DNA of 38,901 nucleotides, taken from Butyricicoccus sp. Marseille-Q5471. GTDB taxonomy: Bacteria; Bacillota; Clostridia; Oscillospirales; Butyricicoccaceae. The DNA lies in assembly GCF_951230135.1 (NCBI RefSeq), contig NZ_CATNVC010000018.1, positions 1 through 38,901 on the forward strand, read 5' to 3'. The notes under the pieces are model-generated. The model was not told the DNA's origin and ran no database searches. It saw only the letters and a list, made by a program, of their open reading frames with translations. Shown here in pieces: positions 18,283-26,091 of the stretch. Made by a program: the position numbers and the translations under genes. Numbering within the stretch: position 1 is the stretch's first letter; every line of letters begins with the position of its first letter.

Positions 18283-19134
18283 ATGAAAAATCTACTGAAA
18301 AACCGAATTGTGGTGGGGCTGCTGTGCATCATTACAGCCCTTGTCATCTGCTTTGGGCTGACGCCCATGTTTAACGATGCCTTAAAATCCAAGGTGGAGC
18401 TGGTGCGTGTCACCTCGGAAATCAAGACCGGCGATGAAATCACCGCGGGCATGATTACCACCGTGGAGACAGGCGGCTACAATCTGCCCTCTGATGTGGT
18501 ATACAAAAAAGAGGATGTCATCGGCAAGTATGCCAACGCCGACCTTTACAAAGGTGACTATATTCTGAAAAGCAAGCTTGCCGACACACCTATGCTGAAA
18601 AATGAATATTTAAGTGGACTGGACGGCACAAACCGCGCCATTTCCGTTACCATCAAAAGCTTTGCGGCTGGCTTATCCGGCAAGCTGGAGCGTGGGGACA
18701 TTGTTTCTCTGATTGCCAGCGATGTGGGAGAAATGCGCGATACCCTGATTCCTAAGGAGCTGCAATATGTTGAGATTATCGCTGCCACCGACAGCAGCGG
18801 CAATGACCGGGAGGTACAGCAGGAGACAGAGGATGGTGAGGACACAGAGCTTGCCAGCACCATCACCGTTCTTGCTACCCCTGAACAGGCAACCTTGCTT
18901 GCAGAACTGGAGCAGACCGGAAAGCTCCACGCCGCCCTTGTTTACCGTGGCGGTTCGGAGAACGCGCAGAAGTTTTTGGATGAACAGTCAAAGGTGCTGG
19001 AAGCGCTTTATCCTGTGAAAAGTGAGGGGCTTACCTATGAAAGTCAGCCGGACAATAGCACACAAGCATCGTCAGCCGGTGATTCTGCCGACGCCGAAGC
19101 AGAAAACAGCACGGCTTCTGACAAGCAAAACTGA
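18283..19134 (+). CDS. CpaB/RcpC-like SAF-domain pilus assembly protein
   Basis: The start is ATG 18283, 8-9 nt after GGAGG; a longer in-frame ORF upstream overlaps the peptidase gene and is ignored. The 283-aa product has one N-terminal membrane anchor (VVGLLCIITALVICFGLTPM) and an exported SAF domain (EIKTGDEITAGMITTVE, YKGDYILKSKL). A second conserved region (AISVTIKSFAAGLSGKLERGD) follows, then an acidic Ser/Asp-rich C-terminal tail. CpaB proteins act in Flp pilus assembly. The gene sits between the peptidase and the CpaE-like ATPase. Confidence 0.83.
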   Translation: MKNLLKNRIVVGLLCIITALVICFGLTPMFNDALKSKVELVRVTSEIKTGDEITAGMITTVETGGYNLPSDVVYKKEDVIGKYANADLYKGDYILKSKLADTPMLKNEYLSGLDGTNRAISVTIKSFAAGLSGKLERGDIVSLIASDVGEMRDTLIPKELQYVEIIAATDSSGNDREVQQETEDGEDTELASTITVLATPEQATLLAELEQTGKLHAALVYRGGSENAQKFLDEQSKVLEALYPVKSEGLTYESQPDNSTQASSAGDSADAEAENSTASDKQN

Positions 19135-19152
19135 GAAACGGAGGCGGAGCGT

Positions 19153-20592
19153 ATGGAACAGGAAAAAGTAATTGCCGTCATGGGCAGTCAGGGCAGCGGG
19201 AAAACCACCGCTGCCCTTAAAATTGCTCTTGCACTGGCAGCAGAAAAAAAGAATGTGATTGTGGTATTCTGCGACCCGTTTACACCGGTAATGCCTATCG
19301 TATTACCGGCAGGGGCAGGCCATGACACCTCGCTGGGGAGCCTTTTGACGACTCCGGCACTGACGCAGGAAAACATACTGAAAGCCTGTGTGCCGACCGA
19401 GAAAAATGAATACATCAGCCTGCTGGGATATCGCGCCGGGGAAAGCCTGATGCACTACCCGCAGATTACAAGGGAAAAGGCGGTGGAGTTTTTTGTCCTG
19501 CTCCGGTATCTGGCGGACTATATCATCATTGACTGCACCGCAACCTTTGAAGCAGACCCGGTTTCTATTGTGGCAATCGAACTGGCGGATAGGGTTTTCC
19601 GCTTGGGAACCGCCAACCTAAAAGGAGTATCCTACTTCCTCACCCACGATCCCATGCTGGCAGACAGCCGGTTCCGCAAGGACTCCCACCGTACCGTTAT
19701 CGGAAACCTGAAAGCCGGTCAGGACTGGGAAGCCGTAGCCCAGCAGTACGGCGGTGCGGATTTTGTGCTGCCTTATGTGCCGGAGTTGGAACAGCAGTAC
19801 GATGAGCTGGCACTTCTGATGCCCCTGATCCAGCCGGAGAGCGCAGGCTACACAGCAGCGATTGAGCGGCTTTTGAATATCCCGCAGGCAAAGGCAAAGC
19901 CGGGTGCTGCCAAGAAGCAGGCCAAGGCTGCCCCAAAGCCGGGTTCCAATGCGGATACCCCACAGGAGTCCCCGAAAAAGGCAAAAGGAAAGCCTTCGTT
20001 TACCAAGGACGGATTGGTGCTGACCTATCTGCGCGTTCACGCAATCAGCATTGACCTTTACAGCAAAGCGGAAAAAAACACTCTGATTAAGCAGCTTACC
20101 GCCGAGCTGTCCGACATTCAGTATCCGTTTAAGTTTATAGCAGTCAGCAGGCCCGTGGATATTTCACCCCTTATCTCCGATATGCAGGGAATGCTGAAAA
20201 CCGCTGATGACAGGCGTAAGGAACTTTTACGGCAGGAGATTTTACAGATGAGCAGTTATGCGCTGTCCGGCGAAATCGTGGAGCGCCAGTTTTATATTTC
20301 CCTTTGGGATCGGTATGAGGACGGCGCGGAAAAAGATTTACTGAAATGCGCATCCTTGCTGGCGGAGAAGTTCACCACCAATGGGATTGGCTGTGATGTG
20401 CTTTCGGAAAAGGAGATTGTGCGGCTTCTGAATCTCGTAAACAACCCCTCCTACACGCATTTAGAGGATACGGAATTTGAAGCCAGCATCCCAATGCTAC
20501 GGATAAGCCTGATATTGAAGTGCACTCTGTCCGTGTTGATGATGGATACAGCGGTGCTAATTTTGACCGCCCGGCCTTTCAGCAGTTGCTAA
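19153..20592 (+). pseudogene. CpaE-like ATPase fused to a VirB4 N-domain-like region, 3' truncated
   Basis: Residues 1-235 form a CpaE/MinD-like ATPase: MGSQGSGKTT (Walker A, residues 10-19) and YIIIDCTATFEADPV (Walker B, about 118-132). A Lys/Ala/Pro-rich linker (about 237-275) leads to about 170 residues built like the VirB4 N-domain protein at 2304-2894 (TYLRVHAISIDLYSK, ELLRQEILQMS, YISLWDRYEDG). Homology ends near ASIPML (base about 20490), where a serine-recombinase sequence is joined; the final 34 codons are its out-of-frame reading. GGAGGCGGAG precedes the ATG. Expected downstream CpaF/TadB/TadC genes are missing. Confidence 0.75.
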
Positions 20593-22034
20593 AGGACATC
20601 CGAAGCGGTCAGATTGATTGTGTCATCGTAAAGGATTTGTCCCGTTTTGCAAGAAATTTTGTAGAAGCGGGGCGATTCCTGGATCAGGAGTTTCCGCTGT
20701 ATGGAGTCCGTTTTATTGCCATTAACGATGGCTATGATTCTATTCAGAGAAAAGGCGGAGCAGATGATATTGTACTTCCCTTCAAAAATTTGGTGAATGA
20801 TGCTTACTGTCGTGATATTTCTGTAAAAATCAGGAGCCAGCTTGAAGTCAAACGAAAAAAGGGAGACTTCATCGGCTCCTTTGCCGTATACGGGTATCTG
20901 AAAGACCCTGATGACAGGCACAAGCTTGTCATAGACGAATATGCCGCCGATGTGGTACGGGATATATTCAAATGGAAGCTGGAGGGACTCAGCCAGCAGC
21001 GTATTGCAGAACGCTTGGATGACCAAGGTATCCTATCCCCTATGGAGTATAAGCGTTACTGCGGTATGAAGTATAAGAGCGGTTTTCAAATCAATCCAAA
21101 AGCAAGATGGACGGCTGTTGCCATAGGCCGTATCCTGAAAAACGAATTTTATGTTGGTACCTTGGTGCAGGGTAAGCGAAGCACCCCGAACCATAAAATC
21201 AAAAAGCTCATGCAAAAGCCAGAAAATGAATGGGTTCGCATTGAACATAACCATGAGCCGATCATTGAAAGAGAAATCTTTGATACGGTAAACCGCCTAC
21301 TTATCAAAGATACCCGGATTGCACCGCAGGAGCAAACGGTATATCTGTTCAGTGGCCTGCTGTTCTGCGGGGATTGTAGACACAGTATGGTGCGAAACAA
21401 CAATAACCGTGGCGGTAAAATCTATACCTACTATATGTGTGGCAACAACCGAAACACGAAGATTTGCTCCAGTCACAGAATCAAAGATACCCTGCTGGAA
21501 CAATCAGTTCTTGCCAGTATCAGAAGTCAAATTGATGCCATCCTTGATGTTGATAAAATGCTGAAACGTATTGATGATATGCCCTACCGCAAGAGTATAG
21601 TCAGTCGGACAGGGATTCAGGCAGAGCAGAAAAGAGAAGAAATTGAGCGGTATAAACGCTTGAAAAAGGCTTTGTTTGAATCCAAAGTGGAAAAGCTCAT
21701 TTCAGAAGCAGAATACTTTGAGATGAAGCTTCAATACGATGAACAGCAAAAATCAGCCGAAGATGATTTGCACAGGCTGGAAAAGGAGCTTCATACCGCC
21801 ACTTTTAGCCTGAAAGAAAATAATAACTGGATAGAGATATTCCGGCAGTACCAAAATATTACGGAGCTTACAAGGCCCATTGTGGTTACTCTGATTGACC
21901 ATATCAATATCTATGAAGGAAACCGCATTGAAATCGTATTTCAGTATCAATACGATTTTGAGCAGGCACTGAAAGTCATTTCCTGTGCAGAAACTGCCGA
22001 TGCCACCTCACCGGAAGAAGCGGAGGTGGTCTAA
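20493..22034 (+). pseudogene. Large serine recombinase 1, N-terminally truncated
   Basis: The frame enters at NATDKPDIEVHSVRVDDGYSG, after the catalytic-serine motif (Y-x-R-x-S), which is lost at the junction with the CpaE-like gene. The remainder is complete: VKDLSRFARNF, the recombinase domain (YGYLKDPDDRHKLVIDEYA), a zinc ribbon (CGDCRHSM and the paired YYMCGNN...C), a long coiled coil near residues 360-430 and a C-terminal IYEGNRIEIVFQY. GTG 20520 could still start a 504-aa product, but it would be catalytically dead. The stop is directly followed by the second recombinase gene. Confidence 0.85.
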
Positions 22035-23129
22035 ATGGCGAGAAAGAGCAGACAAAACGCTATTGCCGCTTCTCTAAGCGGAGTAGCGACAGAAAGCGTT
22101 GCTTTACCGGAGCGAATTTATAATACGGCTATTTATGTGAGACTTTCCGTAGAAGATAACAATTATGGCGCAGAAAGCGAGAGCATTCAAAACCAGCAGC
22201 TTATGCTGGAACGCTTTGTAAGTGAGCAATCAGATATGCGGCTGTGCCAGATATTCTGCGATAATGGATTTTCAGGCACAGACTTTGAGCGTCCCGATTT
22301 TGAAAAGATGATGGATGGAGCCATGGCAGGGCGGATCGACTGTATTGTAGTCAAGGATCTGTCCCGTTTTGGCAGAAACTATGTGGAAGCCGGTTATTAC
22401 ATCGAAAAGACCTTTCCTACCATGGGAGTACGATTTATAGCGATGTATGATGGTTATGACAGCCTTACAGATGATGGAAGCAATTCCATGATTATTTCGC
22501 TGAAAAATCTAATCAACGATTTTTATGCCAAGGATATTTCTCGAAAAATCAATACTTCCTTGGAAACAAAACAGCGAAAGGGCGAGTTTATCGGTGCTTT
22601 TGCCCCCTATGGTTACAAGAAATCACCCGAAGATAAACATCAGCTTATTCTTGATGAAGATACGGCACCTATCGTATACCAGATTTTTCAGTGGAAGGCA
22701 CAAGGGATTGGAAATACTACTATCGCTCGAAGGCTCAATGAAGCCAATGTGGTATCACCCTCACTATATTTATATCAAAAGGGCGAAATCCAAAAGAAGC
22801 CCAAAAATGAACTTTGGCAGGGGCAAATGATAAAAGTTCTTACGGATAATCCTATCTATACAGGCGTAATGGCACAGGGTAAGACCAAGAAGGCACTTTG
22901 CGACGGACTCCCAACCACAAAGGTTCCCCGTTCTGAGTGGATTGTAGTTCCCCATACCCACGAAGCCATCATAGACGAGGAAACCTTTGAGAAGATTCAG
23001 CAGCAAAAGGAACAAATCCGACAGCAGGCTGTAGCGTTAAGGGGAAAGTATGATAAGCATGGGAAAAAGGAGAATATTTTCGCAGGACTGTTATATTGCG
23101 GAGATTGTCACACAAAGCTGGTACGCTAA
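22035..23129 (+). pseudogene. Large serine recombinase 2, C-terminally truncated
   Basis: The N-terminal catalytic domain is intact: IYVRLSVEDNN with the likely nucleophile Ser38, FSGTDFERPDF, and VKDLSRFGRNYVE. The recombinase domain is also present (FAPYGYKKSPEDKHQLILDED). It stops at CGDCHTKLVR, just inside the zinc ribbon, where sequence of a third recombinase is joined out of frame. The coiled coil needed for regulated integration and excision is missing. ATG 22035 follows the upstream stop directly (GGAGGTGGTCTAA-ATG), indicating that the recombinases formed one operon. Confidence 0.85.
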
Positions 23130-24096
23130 GATAGCGGTTCTTTTGAATAAAGAAAAGATACCTTCACCACTGGCTTATCGCAAACAGAACGGTACAGACC
23201 TTGACCGTGGGTGGAAAGTGGCGGATGACCGCCTGTTATGGACACGATTTGCTATCAAGCGGATTCTTTGTGATGGGCGATACACCGGGAAATTGGTTAG
23301 CTATAAACGGACAAAAGCGGATGTATCAACAAAGCGAACAAAGGTGAATCCAAAATCAGAATGGATTGTTGCTGCGGATACGCATGAGCCGATTGTAACA
23401 CAAGAGCTATTTGAAAAAGCTGGTGTTTGGTTTCCAAAGAGGGAAAATTGGCGCAAAACTGTTCCATCCAGAGGGTATCCGCTGACTGGGATTTTAAAGT
23501 GTGGGTATTGCCATCATAATCTGACCCGTGCCAGTGTAAAACTGCCCTATTATCACTGCTACATGGCTAAGTATGAAGAAAGCACTCCATGCAGTACAAT
23601 CAAAGCAATGGAAACGGCATTTAGTGATATTCTGCTTGCCATCATCAACAAGCAGGTTAGCATGGTACTTCGTGATGGTAGAAATCCTTCGGAGTTCACC
23701 TTGACCAACCATGAACGGATACAAAGTCTGCAAAAGGAAATCCAGCTCAGACAGCAGGAAATTGAAAAGTTTCGTGTAGCTAGGAAAAATGCCTTTGAAG
23801 AATATTGCTTTGAACACATTTCAAAAGAGCAGTACGCAGCAATGCTCGAAGCCAATACCCAGCAGATGAACCTGATTTCAGAAAAACTCAAGGAACTGCA
23901 AACAGAATGTTCCTTGCTTACAGAAGATAAGCAGGAAACTGAGTATCAGCAAGTCCACCAAAAGTATGAGTTCGCCGATCAGCTTACCAAAGATATGGTG
24001 CTGGCCTTTGTGAAAGAGATTTCTGTATTTGAGGATGAACGATTTGAAATAGTGTGGAATTATGAGGACTATTATAAAATGACAGACCTGTTGTAG
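23127..24096 (+). pseudogene. Large serine recombinase 3, N-terminally truncated
   Basis: Only the middle and C-terminal parts survive: AKIAVLLNKEKIPSPLAYR, RFAIKRILCDGRYTGKLVSYKRTK, a zinc ribbon (CGYCHHNL and the paired C), a coiled coil (QKEIQLRQQEIEKFR) and a C-terminal EDERFEIVWNYEDY. The whole resolvase domain is gone. The join with recombinase 2 lies within about five bases of GGTACGC (23120-23127), so a deletion fused two neighbouring genes, possibly by recombination between related recombinase genes. The open frame upstream to 23050 is out-of-frame recombinase 2 sequence. Confidence 0.82.
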
Positions 24097-24306
24097 ATAT
24101 GGAGGTAGAAATGAAAAAATGTTGGCTCTATGCAAGAATGCCAATAAAGATGATATAATTTTAGGATTTTCAAGAATTGGAAGAGTAATGATAGGTGTAT
24201 TGTAGGGAAAGCGAATCAATGATAAGTGCGTTTATTTCTGTGTAGATAACTTACAATATTGTCTTTGTATGTTCTTGATCCAATGTAGTTGCTTTTCTAA
24301 AACACT

Positions 24307-24375
24307 AATACCCGTATCAAAACAGCCAGCGTCAGCCAAATCATTGCTGAAGCTGGCTGTTTTGATACGGGTATT
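24307..24375. repeat. 23-bp perfect inverted repeat between recombinases and defence operon
   Basis: AATACCCGTATCAAAACAGC-CAG (24307-24329) is exactly complementary to 24353-24375. The 23-nt loop itself contains TCAGC/GCTGA, so a long single hairpin forms. There is no adjacent T-run. The remainder of 24097-24425 holds no convincing gene. The hairpin sits precisely between two DNA segments of different base composition. It could be a recombination site, an old transposon end or a bidirectional terminator. Confidence 0.75.
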
Positions 24376-24425
24376 CAGCGACTGATATTCAGCAGCTATT
24401 ACGAATAACACCATAGGGGAATTAA

Positions 24426-24454
24426 TTGACAATTTAAACTTTGTGTTTTATAAT
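24426..24454 (+). promoter_or_regulatory. Perfect consensus sigma-A promoter of the defence operon
   Basis: TTGACA (24426-24431), exactly 17 bp, then TATAAT (24449-24454). It is the only clear promoter before the XRE gene, and the following seven genes are closely packed, so it probably drives the whole operon. Such a strong promoter next to a regulator gene suggests repression by that regulator. Confidence 0.88.
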
Positions 24455-24471
24455 TACAATATAATGTTTCA

Positions 24472-24495
24472 AATGTAAAGGCGAATGTAAAGGTG
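24472..24495 (+). promoter_or_regulatory. Tandem 12-bp repeat, candidate operator of the XRE regulator
   Basis: AATGTAAAGGCG and AATGTAAAGGTG are directly adjacent, differing at one base. They lie between the -10 box and the start codon of the XRE gene, and the second copy contains the ribosome site. The position fits autorepression by the encoded regulator. Confidence 0.5.
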
Positions 24496-24502
24496 ATAGT
24501 AG

Positions 24503-24712
24503 ATGACTATATCAGAACAAATTAAGGTTTTGTGTGTTCGTTCCAATATAAGCGTATCTGAATTGGCACGGAGAGTAGGTACTTCTCCGCAGAATTTTAA
24601 TGCAAAAATGAAGCGTGAAAGCTTTACAATTACAGAATTAGAATTGATAGCAAGTGCCGTAGAAAGTAAATTTGAGCGTAATTTTGTACTTGAAAATGGT
24701 GATAGAATTTAA
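24503..24712 (+). CDS. XRE-family helix-turn-helix regulator (69 aa)
   Basis: A small Cro/CI-type DNA-binding protein. The helix-turn-helix is visible as ISVSELARRVGTSPQNFNAKMKR (about residues 16-38), followed by FTITELELIASAVESKFERNFV. AAAGGTGAT precedes the ATG. It is the first gene of the defence operon, transcribed from a perfect sigma-A promoter and preceded by a tandem 12-bp repeat, so it is probably the operon's (auto)repressor. XRE-like regulators are common in front of defence systems. Fourteen bases separate it from the short leader ORF that follows. Confidence 0.85.
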   Translation: MTISEQIKVLCVRSNISVSELARRVGTSPQNFNAKMKRESFTITELELIASAVESKFERNFVLENGDRI

Positions 24713-24726
24713 GGAGAATGCATTTA

Positions 24727-24831
24727 ATGAATGTTATTAAGTATAACGAATTTCCTTATGTTCAGGATCAAAACTGCTCAAATACAAATTTTAGAATACT
24801 TGAGCAAGGGGATTGTTATGAAGAGAGATAG
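24727..24831 (+). CDS. 34-codon leader ORF overlapping the methylase start
   Basis: The ATG at 24727 has a good AAGGAGA about 9 nt upstream. The ORF encodes MNVIKYNEFPYVQDQN and ends with TAG at 24829-24831, so it overlaps the start of the cytosine methylase gene (ATG 24818) by 14 nt in a different frame. The methylase has only a modest CAAGGGG site of its own. The arrangement suggests translational coupling that sets methylase output. I recognise no domain, and it may have no function as a peptide. Confidence 0.45.
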   Translation: MNVIKYNEFPYVQDQNCSNTNFRILEQGDCYEER

Positions 24832-26077
24832 TCTGAATTTTATAGATTTATTTGCTGGAGCAGGGGGACTATCCGAAGGTTTTATGCAGAAAGGATTTAA
24901 TCCAATTGCCCACATTGAAATGAACCAATATGCAGCAATGACCTTAGAGACAAGAAGTATATATTACTTTTTAAAAAAAGTTCGCAGATTAAATGTCTAT
25001 TATGACTATTTAAGAGGTGATATTACACGAGCACAACTGTTGGAAGCAGTTCCTCCGCAGGTATTGCAAACAGTAATTTGTGAAGAAATGTCTACAAAAA
25101 CGATTTTTAATATTTTTGAGCAGATTGATTTAATTATGGAACAGGATGGCATAAATCATGTTGATGTGGTTGTTGGAGGTCCACCATGTCAAGCATATTC
25201 TCTTGTAGGCAGAGCACAAAGTAAACATATGGACACTCCGATGGAGCAAGACCCGAGAAACGAACTTTACAAAATGTACACTAGGTTTTTAACAAAATAC
25301 CAGCCTAGGATGTTTGTATTCGAGAATGTAGCAGGAATAAAAACTGCAAGAAATGGAGCGGCATTCAGGAACTTGCAAAGCCATCTTAAGCGAGTTGGAT
25401 ATGTAATTGAATATAGAGAACTGAATGCAAGTGGCTTCGGGGTTCTTCAAAATAGAAAACGAATGATTATTATTGGATGGAGAAAAGGAACAGATTTTAG
25501 ATATCCGGATTTCCCTATCGTAAATTCACACGCCATAGTGAGTGACCTGTTGGTGGATTTACCCGCATTGGAGAGAGGTCAAACCTTAAATGAGTATCGG
25601 CCTAATGTACCGATTAATCAATATCTGAGACGATTTAGAATTAGAACTGAACATGATGTTCTTACGCACCATGTCTGCAGACCGAATACGGATAGGGATG
25701 TAGAAATTTATAGACGGGTAATTGAACTTTGGAATGACAATCATAGTCGACTAAATTATAATCACCTACCAGAAGAATTGAAAACGCATAAGAATAGATC
25801 ATCTTTTGTTGATAGGTTTAAGGTTGTTGAGGGTGATATGCCATATTGCCATACTGTCTTGGCACATTTATCTAAGGATGGGCATTATTTTATTCATCCA
25901 GATATAGAACAATGCAGGTCAATTTCCGTAAGGGAAGCAGCAAGGCTACAGTCTTTTCCTGACAGCTATTATTTTGAAGGTCCACGGACAGCTCAATTCG
26001 TGCAGATAGGAAATGCAGTTCCTCCACTTATGGCAAAAGGAATCGCAACACAAATAAAAGCACTTTTAGATGATTGA
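24818..26077 (+). CDS. drmMII: C5-cytosine DNA methyltransferase (DrmMII-like)
   Basis: A 419-aa enzyme from ATG 24818. The ORF is open from 24731, but the extra residues do not resemble the family. All key motifs are present: FIDLFAGAGGLSEGF (motif I, residues 8-22), VVGGPPCQAYS (catalytic Cys, about 124), FVFENVAGI, QNRKRMIIIG (motif VIII) and QIGNAVPP (motif X, about 396). It transfers a methyl group to cytosine C5 in a specific site. C5 methylases (DrmMII) belong to class 2 DISARM, where they mark host DNA; here the enzyme opens an operon with class 1 components. The recognition sequence cannot be read from the protein. Confidence 0.85.
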   Translation: MKRDSLNFIDLFAGAGGLSEGFMQKGFNPIAHIEMNQYAAMTLETRSIYYFLKKVRRLNVYYDYLRGDITRAQLLEAVPPQVLQTVICEEMSTKTIFNIFEQIDLIMEQDGINHVDVVVGGPPCQAYSLVGRAQSKHMDTPMEQDPRNELYKMYTRFLTKYQPRMFVFENVAGIKTARNGAAFRNLQSHLKRVGYVIEYRELNASGFGVLQNRKRMIIIGWRKGTDFRYPDFPIVNSHAIVSDLLVDLPALERGQTLNEYRPNVPINQYLRRFRIRTEHDVLTHHVCRPNTDRDVEIYRRVIELWNDNHSRLNYNHLPEELKTHKNRSSFVDRFKVVEGDMPYCHTVLAHLSKDGHYFIHPDIEQCRSISVREAARLQSFPDSYYFEGPRTAQFVQIGNAVPPLMAKGIATQIKALLDD

Positions 26078-26091
26078 ATTAGGGAGATTCT

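Noticed and set aside
24111-24158. 15-codon ORF (MKKCWLYARMPIKMI) after the third recombinase
   Set aside because: It vaguely resembles the start of another serine recombinase but is too short to support.
24232-24432. 66-aa reverse-strand ORF containing the 23-bp inverted repeat
   Set aside because: It reads through both hairpin arms, has no clear ribosome site and belongs to no family I recognise. It could be a gene relic, but I cannot support it.
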